Shown here: in pieces, positions 1 through 9,758 of the stretch
How the letters are laid out: the number at the start of each line of letters is the position of its first letter
How positions within the stretch are numbered: position 1 is the stretch's first letter
NCBI RefSeq assembly: GCF_027853335.1
Contig: NZ_JAFEUS010000002.1
Location: forward strand, 1,968,514-2,032,513
Length of the DNA: 64,000 bases
Direction: 5' to 3'
Source: Leucobacter sp. UCMA 4100
GTDB lineage: Bacteria; Actinomycetota; Actinomycetes; Actinomycetales; Microbacteriaceae
Notes under the pieces: generated by a model
Told to the model about the DNA's origin: nothing
The model's input: the letters and a program-made list of their open reading frames with translations, nothing else
Databases searched by the model: none
Program-made: the position numbers and the translations under genes

Positions 1-342
1 GTGCCGCAGTGGATGCTGCGCTTTTCGAGCGGCAAGGTCGTCGGCATCGGTGATCGAGTGGTGATCGGGCGCAGGCCAACCCCGATCGTCGATCACGGCG
101 AAAAGCTCGAGACCCTGCTCTCGCCACAGCGCGAGGTATCGGCAAATCACGCCGTTCTGCGCGGTCTCGAAGATGGCGTTGAGATCATCGATCTCGGGTC
201 GAAGAATGGCACCGTGGTGCAGCCCGAGGGCAGCGAAAGTGCGCTCTTGAGAGGCGGATCAAGCACCGTGTTGCGGGCGGGTGACACCGTCGACTTTGGT
301 GACGGTAATGTCGCCGAGTGCGTTCGCGCTTCGCACCCGTGA
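1..342 (+). CDS. FHA domain protein (probably 5'-truncated by the window edge)
   Basis: This is a 113-residue forkhead-associated domain, which binds phosphothreonine peptides. The FHA signature is visible: IGRRP near residue 22, a serine and SANHAV around residue 47, and DLGSKNGT near residue 65. The frame is open from the first base of the window, so the GTG at position 1 may be internal and the protein could begin upstream, perhaps as the tail of a larger protein. A kinase gene follows 76 bp downstream on the same strand, so this protein is a likely reader of phosphorylation by that kinase. The FHA fold is certain; the true start and full length are unknown. Confidence 0.8.
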   Translation: MPQWMLRFSSGKVVGIGDRVVIGRRPTPIVDHGEKLETLLSPQREVSANHAVLRGLEDGVEIIDLGSKNGTVVQPEGSESALLRGGSSTVLRAGDTVDFGDGNVAECVRASHP

Positions 343-418
343 CACTGGTTGCCCAGCGAACGACCCAGCATGATCGGTAGAATTACAGCGAATTCGTAGC
401 CGATGAAAGCGAGGCAAG

Positions 419-1567
419 ATGGCGAGTCGACTTCCCGCGGCCCCGCCTGTGCTCTCGGGCTTTCAATATGTCAGGCCGCTCGGCACCGGAGGCTTCGCCG
501 ATGTGTTCCTTTTCGAACAACACATGCCGCGGCGCCCGGTTGCAGTGAAGGTTCTGCTCACCGACATCATCGATGAGGCGCTCTTGCGCATGTTTACCGC
601 AGAGGCCGACGCGATGGCCCGGTTGAGCGCGCACCCCTCGATCCTGACGATTTATGAGGCGAGCATTTCGGCCGACGGGCGGCCATACCTCGTCATGGAG
701 TACTGCCCTTCGTCGTTCACAAGCCGCTATCGCCAAGAAACGATCGGGCTTGAAGAGGTGCTTTCGCTCGGGGTAACCATGGGATCCGCTATCGAGACGG
801 CGCACCGGGCAGGCCTTTTGCACCGGGATATTAAGCCTTCGAACATTCTCGTGACACGCTACGGTTTACCCGTGCTCTCAGATTTTGGTATTGCGACGGC
901 GGTTGGGCCGGGCGCGTCAGGCGAAGACGTTATCGCGATGTCGGTGCCCTGGAGCGCGCCTGAAATTATCGCCGAGCGCAGCACGGGCACGGTGTCCTCT
1001 GAGGTGTGGAGCCTCGGGGCGACGCTCTACACCCTGCTCGCCGGGGTGAGCCCGTTTGAAAAACCAGGCAGGGGTATGAACCAGCGTGAGCTTCTGAAAA
1101 AGCGCATCGCCAAGGCCTCGTACACCCCGACCGGCAGGCAAGATGTCACGCCAGAACTCGAGAATATCTTGCGCACCGCGATGGCAAAGCAGCCGGAGCA
1201 TCGGCACGAGAGCATCTTGCAACTCGTTACCGAGCTGCAAGAGGTGCAGCAGAGCCTGGGGTTTCAGGTGACCCCGATCGAGATCGCCGAAGACCCGTGG
1301 CAACCAGAACGCACCCCGGGTGAAGAACCGCAGTTTGTTCCGCGGCAACCGCGCTCGCAAGTGCAGTACGACTCGCAGCGGGTCTCTGGGCCCGCAAAAC
1401 GGTCGCGCAGGCAGCTTCGTGAGCGGGCGAGTGACATGGGAGTTCCCGGGCAAGAGGAAGCTGGGCGTAGCTACTCGCCACGCCAACTCGCGTTGTTCGT
1501 TGGTGGCACCGTGATTGTGACGGCCGTGGTGGTTTCAGGCCTTGTGAGCCTGCTCGGGGGTCTGTAA
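419..1567 (+). CDS. Membrane-anchored Hanks-type Ser/Thr protein kinase (active-site complete)
   Basis: A 382-residue protein with an N-terminal kinase domain, residues about 15-275. Visible catalytic elements are the glycine loop LGTGGFADV (21-29), VAVK with Lys44, Glu62 of helix C, HRDIKPSN (135-142), DFG (155-157) and APE (180-182), so it should be active. A linker of about 75 residues follows, then a single membrane helix at about 355-378 almost at the C-terminus. There are no PASTA or other extracellular sensor domains, unlike PknB; sensing may be done by the large secreted protein encoded next, which starts immediately after this stop codon. A GAGG motif precedes the ATG. Likely substrates are the FHA-linked proteins of the same operon, which is inference from context. 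Confidence 0.9.
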   Translation: MASRLPAAPPVLSGFQYVRPLGTGGFADVFLFEQHMPRRPVAVKVLLTDIIDEALLRMFTAEADAMARLSAHPSILTIYEASISADGRPYLVMEYCPSSFTSRYRQETIGLEEVLSLGVTMGSAIETAHRAGLLHRDIKPSNILVTRYGLPVLSDFGIATAVGPGASGEDVIAMSVPWSAPEIIAERSTGTVSSEVWSLGATLYTLLAGVSPFEKPGRGMNQRELLKKRIAKASYTPTGRQDVTPELENILRTAMAKQPEHRHESILQLVTELQEVQQSLGFQVTPIEIAEDPWQPERTPGEEPQFVPRQPRSQVQYDSQRVSGPAKRSRRQLRERASDMGVPGQEEAGRSYSPRQLALFVGGTVIVTAVVVSGLVSLLGGL

Positions 1568-4500
1568 GTGCGCAGGCGCACCTGGGTAGCGTGGGTAGCG
1601 AGTGTGGCGGCCGTGGCGGTCGCTGCGACGCTCGCGGTGCTTTGGCCGGGTTATGACGCCAGGCAAGTGCCACCCGATAACGCTTCGGTGTGGGTGCTGC
1701 AAACGGGCGACGGCAAACGTTACGCGAGGGTCAACAGCGACCTCGGCGAGCTCGACACCGTCAAAGAGGTCGAGAACCCGAGCCAGCTGGTGCAGCATGG
1801 CGACAGGGCGGTGCTCTTTGCCGAGGGCAATCAGCGGCTCTCAACCCTTGATCAGGCCGCACCGAAAGATCTCACCGATGTGAACACCGATGATTTCGAG
1901 CAGGCGCCCGCCGAAACGATCGCGGTTGAGACCGCTGGCGAGTGGATCGCATACCTCACAGCTTCGGGCAACGTTTACGTTGGCACCCTCGGCGAACAGG
2001 CGATGTCGGTGAGGCTGCAGCGTGGCCCCGCCGCTGGCGGCGACGCCGAGAGCGGCGGGGCAGAGCGCGAGGCCTTTTCGGCGCTCGGGGTTTCGCCGAG
2101 TGGTGAGGTCGCGCTTGTCGCCGAGACGACGGGTATGCTGGTGACCGCCCGGGCCAGTGACGGCGGCGTTGCTCGCGAGTGGAAGCTCCCTGAGCCGCCC
2201 AACAGCTCTGCCCAGCTCGCGCACGTTGGCGGCGAGTGGATCGTGCTTGATGACGAGACCGGCAAGCTCTGGCAAGAGGGCAAGAACGAACCAATTGCGA
2301 CCGATATTGAGAGCGGATCGCTGCTCCAATACTCGGCAGAAGGCACGTCTCGCGAGATCGCGATTGCCGACAGCGAGGGGCTCACACTCATCGAGGTGGG
2401 AGGCGGTAATGTCTCTCGCCTCACCGAAGCCTCGGGTGTTCCGGCGAGGCCACTGTCGCTTGACGGGACGCTCTATGCCGCATGGGTGTCTGAGGGCTCT
2501 GGCTCACTCTATGTCTCGGGCGACGGGCTGCAAGAGCTTGAGTTCTTGGGCGAGAAACTGCCCGATGACCCCTCCCTCTCGCTCATGAGCAACGGGTCAC
2601 ACGTGCTTTTGAACGAGCAGTCGTCTGGGTGGGTATGGAGTGTGCCCGAGGGAACGTTGCTGCCCTCATCGTTGCAGTGGCGAGTCGATGAGCAGACTCC
2701 CCAGGTGACCGAGAGTATGAAGCCAGAGAGGGTGCTCGAACCGAAGCCTCCCGTTGCCGAGCCCGATAGCTTCGGGGTACGCGCCGGCGAGAGCGTGTTG
2801 TTGCCGGTGCTCCTCAATGACCATGATCCCAACGAAGATGTGCTGACGATTGTGCCAAGCTCGGTGACGCAGCCAGACTCGGCCTTCGGGGTTGTTTCGG
2901 CCGCCAACAACGAGCAGCATCTTGTGCTCGATGTTGCGGCAGACGCGACGGGCACGGCCTCGTTTACCTATGCGGTGACCGACGGCACGACCGCAGACGG
3001 GCTCAACTCGGCGCCCGCGACGGTGACGCTCAAGGTGATCGATGACGGGGTGAACGAGGCGCCCGTATGGTGCGGTACCGAGGGGTGTCTTGCCGAGTGG
3101 CCCACGATTGACGTGGCCCCGGGTGAGACGCAAACGGTGAACGTGCTCGACGGCTGGGTTGACCCCGAGGGCGACCCGCTGTTTCTCAGCGGGATCAAAC
3201 AAGAGAGCGAGTATGGCCAGGTCGTCACGGCCCCCGATGGCACCGTGACGTTTCGGCACCCGGACCCCTCAGATACTGAGGCGCGCTCGATCTCGCTCGA
3301 CGTCGTTGTCGAAGACACGAGGGGCGCGACCGCAACCAAAGCGCTCGTGGTGCAGGTGAGCCCGAACCCAGAATTTACCGTTACCGCTTCAGCTGTGACG
3401 GGAGGAACCGGGCGGCCCATCACGATTGACCTCAGCGACCAGGTACAAGGAGCCACGGGGGCCGCGCAGATCGACGCGATCACACCGCTCACCGAGGCGA
3501 CCGGGCAGTCGATCGAAAACCGGCAGGGGCTACAGGCCACGTTTGAAGCTGAAACCGCTGGGTCGTACCTGTTGCAGGCCACCGTCTCTGACGCGATCGG
3601 TGAGGCCAGCGGGCTCGTTCGGGTCACCGTTCTCGACCCCGCCGATGCGCCGATCACGACCGTGCCGCTCACCGCCTTCGTGAGACCCGGTGAAGATGCC
3701 ACGGTTGATGTTGTTGAGGCCGTCTCTGACCCGCTCGGCTCGGTTATTTTGCTCGATGATCTCGACGTCGATCCGGCCGCTGGCTCGGCCCTCACCGTCA
3801 ACGCTGTAGGGCAACGTCACCTACGGGTTACCGGCGATACCGAGAATGGCGAGCCCGGGGTGCTCGGACGAGCAACGTACCGCGCCTCTGACGCAACGGG
3901 GCAGGAAGGGCGCTCTGCCCGCGGCGAGATCACCTTTGTGCTCCTGCCGTCAGCCGAGAGCATCGCACCCATCGCCGCAGACGACCGGGTGACGGTGCGT
4001 GCGGGGCAGCAAGTTGATATTCCGGTACTCGAGAACGACACCGCCCCCGCGGGTGCTCACATGGTGCTCGATCCGAGCGCGCTCGTGAACGACCAGGAGG
4101 CGGGGCTCGCCTTTGCGACCCCCGAGGTGGTTCGGTACCTGGCTCCTGACGAGCCAGGCAATTACACGCTTTCATACCGGGTGCACCTGCTCGGTTTCCC
4201 AGCGCTGACCTCGACCGCGAAGGTGCACATTACCGTCACTGGCGATGAGAGCAGCACCCCGCCAACCGCGCACATGCTCGAGGGGCGTGTGCTCACCGGG
4301 CAACAAGTGACGATTCCCTTTACTCCTCAGGTAACCGGGGGCAACGGCGATGTTCCGGTGCTCGACCGGGTGCTGACGCAGCCCGATCTCGGCACAGCCT
4401 CGCTCGCTCCCGGCGGCGACGGCATTGTGTTTTCGAGCACGCCGGGCACATCGGGGCAGACCCAGTTCACCTACCGGGTGAAAGACTCCGAGGGGCTTAC

Positions 4501-7471
4501 AGGTGTGGGCACCGTGCGCGTCGGTGTGCTCGGCGAAGAGAGCGACCCGAGTCCCGTGACCTACAGCGACTATGCCCAGGTGCAGGCCGGGCCAGACAAC
4601 AAGGTGGTGCTCTCTCCGCTCGACAACGACGTCGATCCGAGCGGTACTGCGCTCTCGCTGAAGGACGTGGTGCCGAACGCGACTCCTGACACCGCCGAGT
4701 ATGAACAGCTTCTCGAACGCATTGAAAAGATCGACACCGACGATGGGCACGTCACACTTCGCGGGGGCGAGACGCTGGGGCCGCTCTCGTACCTCTACAC
4801 GGTCGAGAACGAGCGGGGCGATACCGCGACCGGAATGATCGTCGTCAAGGTCGTGCGCGAGCAAGTGCCGGGATACCCGCAGGTGCTTGACACGACGCTT
4901 ACCTCTGAAGACCTCGCCGACCTCGATCGGGGTGTCGATGTGATGAAAGGGAAGGTCACGTGGAACGAGGGCAGGGTAGCTGACCTCGATATGCAGCTGT
5001 GGCAGCCGACTGATGGTTTCGAAGCAAAGGGTTCGCGAATTTCGGGGACGGTGCGCGAGAAAGCGCAGATCGTGCCCTTCGAGGTTACGGGTACGACCTT
5101 TGACGGCGAAGCGGTAACAACGTACGCGTTCTTGCGCGTTCCCGGAAGCGATGATCACCTGCTGAGTGTGCGATCTTCGTATGCCCAGAACGATGTGAAC
5201 GAGAACGAGTCGCTCAGTATTGACCTCGCCCAGGCCATTACGGTTCCGGCGGGCGAACGACTCGAGCTCGACGAGAGTTCGGTTGCGTCAAGTGGCGCCA
5301 GGGCGAACGCTCAATGTCGCCCGGCCGGAGGCCTCACGGTGCGCTACGACGCGGGTAAAGGCAACCCCTGGCGTGATAACTGCACCGTTGATGTGAAGCT
5401 CGCTGGTAAAGACGAGTACACCCGGCTCTCGCTCAACCTGCGGGTGCTCGCAGCAGACCCGATGCCCGAGCTTCGCGCTGCCACGATCACCGTCAACCCC
5501 GGGGCGACCGAGCAGTATGAGCTCACCAACATGGTTGAGTGGAACCACGACGGCGATAAGCCGCGGGTCGATCTCGCCACCGCGTACCGTGGAGACCTGT
5601 TTACCGTGACGCAGAGCGGTTCAACCCTCACGGTTCGCGCTAAAGACAACGCCCAGCCGAGTCGTCAGGAGCCGGTAATCGTCTCTATTGCAGGTGCCGA
5701 AACCGACGCGAGGCTGACGCTCACCGTCGGGCGCTCGCCGCAGACCCTGCCGAAGGGCGCCACCGTGAGTGCAGAATGCTCGCAGAGCGGCGGATCGACC
5801 TCGTGCACAGTGCCCGTCGTTGGCAGCCCGGGTGAAGTGAACCCGTTGCCCGGCACTCCGCTCACGCTCGAAAAGGTCTCGCAGCCGGCCCAGTGTGACG
5901 GTGTGACCATGAGCGTCGCGAATAAGACGAGTGTGAAGGTCACCTGGCGTGAAGACACCGGCGGAGCCGCAGGGTGCCGCGCTGACTTTGCGGTGAAGGA
6001 CGCCCAGGGGCGCACCTCAACCGGTGACCGGGTAGGGACGCTCATCTTTGACTTGAAAGGCTTACCAAAGGCGCCGTCGCGGCTTGAATGGGTCGGGTAT
6101 ACCGACTCGAGCGTGACCCTGCGACCGGTGTCTGATCGGGCATCGATTCCCGAGGTCGCGAGCTACGAGGTAACCGGCGCAGGCAAGACGGTGACCTGCC
6201 AAGCCGGGCGCGACTGCGTCGTCTCAGGGCTCACGAACGGCGAGCAACACGAGTTCACCGTGAAGAGCGTGAACGGTGTGGGCACTTCACAGGGGAGTGC
6301 TCAAACACGAGCGTGGGCATATCGATCGCCTCGGGCGCCAGAGGCCGTCGGTGATGGCTGGGCGCCGATCCCGAACGGAGCTGACGGAGGGCGCGTGCGT
6401 CTGAGCCTTACCGTGAGCGACCGTTCGACGGCTTCAGTGACGATTCGCGGTGGTGACCAGCCGGTCACGGTTCCGGTGCAGGGCAGCTCGGTCACGGTCG
6501 ACTATGCGCTCGGCAGTAACCGGCCGACCGATCTCACGGTGACCCCTGAAACCAAGTTTGCGGTGCCGCCGTCTTCAGTCGGTAGTGGTTCGTCACAGGG
6601 AACGGTCTTGCCGCTACGTGGGGTGCACGGTGTTGGCGCGCCGAAGTTCATCTCAGAGGTCGAGAGTAATAGCGCTCAGAACACCGTCACTGTTCGAGTG
6701 ACTGAAGTGCGCAATAACGGCTCACGGCAGACTGAGTTTGGCTACAGCATCGACGGTGCGGCCTGTACCCCAACGGCAGAGGGTGAAAGAAGTCACACCT
6801 TTAGCGGCGTCGCCGCGGGCAAGAAGCACACCGTCGAGGTGTGCGCCCAGCACGTCTTCTGGGGCCAACGTGACTTTGGTGTGAACCGAGCGACCCACGA
6901 GGTCACTCTCGACATCCCGGCTCCGGCTGCGGCAAGCTACACGATCGGCAGAACACCGGCCCAAAACAGTGATGGCTCGTGGGTATGGCCTGACGCGACG
7001 ACGACCGCTGAGGCGACCCCCAGGTACACGCTGCAGTTCGTGTCAGGCAGCAGAACGGGCAGTACGCTCGCGCAGGTACTGCCCGAGTACGGCGGCCGAC
7101 TCGAGGCCCCGATTTCGGTGCGCAATTGCACCGACGGAGGATCCGTCTGCTCACCGCCGACACCGCTCACGGCAACGGGAGCCACGGTGAGCCCGCGCGT
7201 GGTCTTTGACGACGTCGCGGGAGGCGACGGTGTATGCCGTAATAGCGACCTCAGCGGTTACGTCACCGTCTCCGGTTTGCAGAGCGGGTGGCGCATCGAG
7301 ACGATTGAAGAGCAAGGCAACGCGTTCGTGCGCGTGAGCTTCCCAGGCCTCGGGCTTGACCCGGTCGAGTCGGTGAGGTGCCAGATCGCGGTCGATCCGC
7401 CGCCAGAAGCGAGCCCGCAAACAACAGCAACACCCGAACAAGACGGTATGACCGAGAGGAACGGCCAATGA
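1568..7471 (+). CDS. Giant secreted Ig-like / FN3 multidomain protein
   Basis: A 1967-residue protein starting with GTG directly after the upstream kinase stop. Residues 1-27 are RRR followed by one hydrophobic helix (signal peptide or signal anchor). Residues about 40-390 have short beta repeats that look like a propeller (inference). Tandem cadherin/Ig-like units follow, recognisable by repeated VLLNDHDPNEDVL, VLENDTAP and PLDNDVDPSG motifs. An FN3-like module lies near residue 1500 (SYEVTGAG, NGEQHEFTVKSVNG). Several cysteine pairs occur in the C-terminal half. No C-terminal membrane segment or sortase motif was seen, so the bulk should lie outside the membrane, tethered by its N-terminus. 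Proteins of this type sit between a kinase and MoxR/DUF58/transglutaminase genes in many actinobacteria, and their function is not established. Confidence 0.85.
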   Translation: MRRRTWVAWVASVAAVAVAATLAVLWPGYDARQVPPDNASVWVLQTGDGKRYARVNSDLGELDTVKEVENPSQLVQHGDRAVLFAEGNQRLSTLDQAAPKDLTDVNTDDFEQAPAETIAVETAGEWIAYLTASGNVYVGTLGEQAMSVRLQRGPAAGGDAESGGAEREAFSALGVSPSGEVALVAETTGMLVTARASDGGVAREWKLPEPPNSSAQLAHVGGEWIVLDDETGKLWQEGKNEPIATDIESGSLLQYSAEGTSREIAIADSEGLTLIEVGGGNVSRLTEASGVPARPLSLDGTLYAAWVSEGSGSLYVSGDGLQELEFLGEKLPDDPSLSLMSNGSHVLLNEQSSGWVWSVPEGTLLPSSLQWRVDEQTPQVTESMKPERVLEPKPPVAEPDSFGVRAGESVLLPVLLNDHDPNEDVLTIVPSSVTQPDSAFGVVSAANNEQHLVLDVAADATGTASFTYAVTDGTTADGLNSAPATVTLKVIDDGVNEAPVWCGTEGCLAEWPTIDVAPGETQTVNVLDGWVDPEGDPLFLSGIKQESEYGQVVTAPDGTVTFRHPDPSDTEARSISLDVVVEDTRGATATKALVVQVSPNPEFTVTASAVTGGTGRPITIDLSDQVQGATGAAQIDAITPLTEATGQSIENRQGLQATFEAETAGSYLLQATVSDAIGEASGLVRVTVLDPADAPITTVPLTAFVRPGEDATVDVVEAVSDPLGSVILLDDLDVDPAAGSALTVNAVGQRHLRVTGDTENGEPGVLGRATYRASDATGQEGRSARGEITFVLLPSAESIAPIAADDRVTVRAGQQVDIPVLENDTAPAGAHMVLDPSALVNDQEAGLAFATPEVVRYLAPDEPGNYTLSYRVHLLGFPALTSTAKVHITVTGDESSTPPTAHMLEGRVLTGQQVTIPFTPQVTGGNGDVPVLDRVLTQPDLGTASLAPGGDGIVFSSTPGTSGQTQFTYRVKDSEGLTGVGTVRVGVLGEESDPSPVTYSDYAQVQAGPDNKVVLSPLDNDVDPSGTALSLKDVVPNATPDTAEYEQLLERIEKIDTDDGHVTLRGGETLGPLSYLYTVENERGDTATGMIVVKVVREQVPGYPQVLDTTLTSEDLADLDRGVDVMKGKVTWNEGRVADLDMQLWQPTDGFEAKGSRISGTVREKAQIVPFEVTGTTFDGEAVTTYAFLRVPGSDDHLLSVRSSYAQNDVNENESLSIDLAQAITVPAGERLELDESSVASSGARANAQCRPAGGLTVRYDAGKGNPWRDNCTVDVKLAGKDEYTRLSLNLRVLAADPMPELRAATITVNPGATEQYELTNMVEWNHDGDKPRVDLATAYRGDLFTVTQSGSTLTVRAKDNAQPSRQEPVIVSIAGAETDARLTLTVGRSPQTLPKGATVSAECSQSGGSTSCTVPVVGSPGEVNPLPGTPLTLEKVSQPAQCDGVTMSVANKTSVKVTWREDTGGAAGCRADFAVKDAQGRTSTGDRVGTLIFDLKGLPKAPSRLEWVGYTDSSVTLRPVSDRASIPEVASYEVTGAGKTVTCQAGRDCVVSGLTNGEQHEFTVKSVNGVGTSQGSAQTRAWAYRSPRAPEAVGDGWAPIPNGADGGRVRLSLTVSDRSTASVTIRGGDQPVTVPVQGSSVTVDYALGSNRPTDLTVTPETKFAVPPSSVGSGSSQGTVLPLRGVHGVGAPKFISEVESNSAQNTVTVRVTEVRNNGSRQTEFGYSIDGAACTPTAEGERSHTFSGVAAGKKHTVEVCAQHVFWGQRDFGVNRATHEVTLDIPAPAAASYTIGRTPAQNSDGSWVWPDATTTAEATPRYTLQFVSGSRTGSTLAQVLPEYGGRLEAPISVRNCTDGGSVCSPPTPLTATGATVSPRVVFDDVAGGDGVCRNSDLSGYVTVSGLQSGWRIETIEEQGNAFVRVSFPGLGLDPVESVRCQIAVDPPPEASPQTTATPEQDGMTERNGQ

Positions 7472-8436
7472 GTACCCTGAGTCCCGAACAGCGAGCGTGG
7501 TTCGCAGAGTCATTCACCAAGCTCGTCGCGAACGTCGAGCAGGTGGTACTCGGCAAACGCCACGTCATCGAGCTCGCGTTCACCGCGATGGTTGCCGAGG
7601 GGCACCTGCTGCTTGAAGACATGCCTGGAACCGGTAAGACCTCACTCGCGCGGGCAATGGGCAAGAGTGTTCAGGGGGTCAGCACCCGCATTCAGTTCAC
7701 GCCAGACCTGCTGCCTGGCGACGTCACCGGCATGACGGTGTACGACCAGCGGAAGGCCGAGTTCGAGTTTCACGCGGGGCCCATCTTCGCCAATGTCGTG
7801 CTTGCCGACGAGATTAACCGTGCGAGCCCGAAAACGCAGTCGGCGCTGCTCGAAGCCATGGAAGAGCGGCAGGTTACGGTTGACGGTGTGACCCGCCAAA
7901 CGGGCGCTCCCTTTCTCGTTGTCGCGACCCAAAACCCAGTCGAGCAGGCGGGCACCTATCGGCTGCCAGAGGCCCAGCTTGACCGCTTTTTGCTCAAGAC
8001 CTCGCTCGGATACCCTGACCATGCGACGACCGTACGCATTCTCGAAGCGAGCGGATCGAAGGCGCCCGAGCTGCACCCCGTCATGACGCTGCAGGGGGTG
8101 CTCGAAATGATTGAACTCGCGAAGGGCGTGTTCATCGACCCCCTCGTGATGGATTACATCGTGCGCATCGTTGAGGCGACGAGAAACGCGACTCAAGTGC
8201 GTCTTGGCGCGAGCGTGAGGGCGGCGCTCGGCCTCACTCGAGCCGCGAAGGTCTGGGCGCTCGCGCACGAGCGTGACTTTGTGACACCCGACGATGTTAA
8301 GGGGCTCGCTGAGGTCACCCTCGCTCACCGACTGGTCCTTGATCCAGAGGCAGAATTTGAGGGAGTCACCGCGGGGGCGGTGATCGGCCAGATTCTGCTC
8401 GACACGAAACCGCCCACACAGGGGGCCGAAGGGTGA
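7468..8436 (+). CDS. MoxR-family AAA+ ATPase
   Basis: A 322-residue MoxR-type AAA+ ATPase, proposed in this family to act as a chaperone that remodels or activates partner proteins, often with DUF58 proteins. Walker A is PGTGKT (53-58), Walker B is VLADE with Asp114-Glu115, and sensor 1 is VVATQNP (151-157). The C-terminal lid domain is present. I chose the ATG at 7468, which overlaps the preceding TGA as ATGA and has AGAGGA eight bases upstream. An upstream in-frame start at 7378 would add about 30 low-complexity residues inside the previous gene. The following DUF58 gene overlaps by four bases, the usual MoxR-DUF58 pairing. Confidence 0.93.
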   Translation: MSTLSPEQRAWFAESFTKLVANVEQVVLGKRHVIELAFTAMVAEGHLLLEDMPGTGKTSLARAMGKSVQGVSTRIQFTPDLLPGDVTGMTVYDQRKAEFEFHAGPIFANVVLADEINRASPKTQSALLEAMEERQVTVDGVTRQTGAPFLVVATQNPVEQAGTYRLPEAQLDRFLLKTSLGYPDHATTVRILEASGSKAPELHPVMTLQGVLEMIELAKGVFIDPLVMDYIVRIVEATRNATQVRLGASVRAALGLTRAAKVWALAHERDFVTPDDVKGLAEVTLAHRLVLDPEAEFEGVTAGAVIGQILLDTKPPTQGAEG

Positions 8437-9758
8437 CCTTTACCGGGGGCAGTCGCCACACCCGCACCACGGTGGAAGGGACCGCGCAGCATTCCACCTC
8501 GGTGGCGGTGCGGAGCGCGCTCGCGTGGCGACGTATTTCGCGGGGAACCGCGCGAACAGCGCGCACCCTGCGTGCCTCGGTGCGGGCTCAAGGCTGGTTA
8601 GCCGTCGGCTTTGCCACGGTCGGTCTTACTGTGGGCATCGTCTTTGGCTGGGCTGAGCTCGTCGTGGCAGGCATCGTCGCTGCGACGCTCATTGTCGCGG
8701 CCATGCCGTTCCTGTACGGCGTGAAAGCATACCGGGTTGCGCTTGATCTTGAGCACTCGCGCATTGTCGTGGGGGAGGCAGCAGAGGGCGCACTCGTCGT
8801 GACCAATATTGGCAAGCGCGTCGCCCTTCCCGGCGTTATTGACCTGCCGGTAGGAGAGGGCATTCTCGAGGTTGAGGTGCCGCTTCTGAGAGGTGAGGCG
8901 AGCCATGCCGAGGCCATGCGCATTCCGGGTGAAAAGCGGGGCATCGTCTCGGTCGGCCCCGCGCGCACCGTTCGTGCTGACGTTCTCGGCATGTTTCGCC
9001 GAGAACGCACCTGGCAAGATGCCGAGACCCTCTTCATTCACCCGCGCACGCTCGTGCTGCCGTCGATGTCGAGCGGCCTCATTCGCGACCTCGAGGGGCA
9101 AGCCTCGCGCGTGATCGTTCCTGACGATCTCTCGTTCCATGCGATTCGCGACTATCAGGTCGGTGATTCGAGGCGTCATGTGCACTGGAAATCGACCGCC
9201 AAAACCGGCAAGCTCATGGTGCGGCAGTACGAAGAGACGCGCCGCTCGGGCATCTCAATCGTGCTTGCGATGGGCGAGGGTGAATACCGCGATGCCGACG
9301 AGTTCGAGCTCGCAGTAAGCGCTGCCGGATCCCTTGGCCTGCGCGGCCTTCACGATGGGCGAGACGTGCAGTGCGTTGTGCCGGGCGAGGTGCCCGAGTT
9401 CGCGGTGATGCCTGATGCTCTCGCAACGACGCTCGCTGCCCGCTCGCCTCGCATGCTGCTTGACCAGCTCTCGAGCGTGACCTTCGGGCCGCGCGTGCAC
9501 GGTCTCGTCGAGACCGCACAGCTCGTCGGGAGTAAGCAGGCGCACGCTTCGCTTGCTTTTTTGGTGTGCGGATCATCGCTGACATCCCGCGAGATTCAAC
9601 GCGCCTCACTCGCCTTTTCGCCCGAGGTGACCGTTGTGGCCGTCGTGTGCGACCAGCACGCCGAGCCCGCCTTCTGGAGCATCGGGAATACTCCGGTGCT
9701 CTCGATCGGCATTCTTGACGATCTGCCGCACCTGCTCATGAGGAGCACTCATGGCTGA
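8433..9758 (+). CDS. DUF58 domain protein (MoxR partner)
   Basis: A 441-residue protein with two membrane helices (about residues 48-95), then a soluble region carrying the DUF58 hallmark: an aromatic and GDSRRHVHWKSTAKTGKL followed by MVRQYEETR. DUF58 proteins accompany MoxR ATPases and some contain a von Willebrand A-like fold that may be the client of the ATPase. The start is GTG in a GTGA overlap with the MoxR stop. The gene ends eight bases into the following transglutaminase-like gene, so the three are translationally coupled. The family is certain; the biochemical role is unknown in the family. Confidence 0.88.
   Translation: MTFTGGSRHTRTTVEGTAQHSTSVAVRSALAWRRISRGTARTARTLRASVRAQGWLAVGFATVGLTVGIVFGWAELVVAGIVAATLIVAAMPFLYGVKAYRVALDLEHSRIVVGEAAEGALVVTNIGKRVALPGVIDLPVGEGILEVEVPLLRGEASHAEAMRIPGEKRGIVSVGPARTVRADVLGMFRRERTWQDAETLFIHPRTLVLPSMSSGLIRDLEGQASRVIVPDDLSFHAIRDYQVGDSRRHVHWKSTAKTGKLMVRQYEETRRSGISIVLAMGEGEYRDADEFELAVSAAGSLGLRGLHDGRDVQCVVPGEVPEFAVMPDALATTLAARSPRMLLDQLSSVTFGPRVHGLVETAQLVGSKQAHASLAFLVCGSSLTSREIQRASLAFSPEVTVVAVVCDQHAEPAFWSIGNTPVLSIGILDDLPHLLMRSTHG

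Noticed and set aside
4172-5158. 328-residue minus-strand frame inside the giant Ig-like gene
   Set aside because: It is a GC-rich antisense shadow with no recognisable motif. The plus-strand frame is continuous and has conserved repeats.
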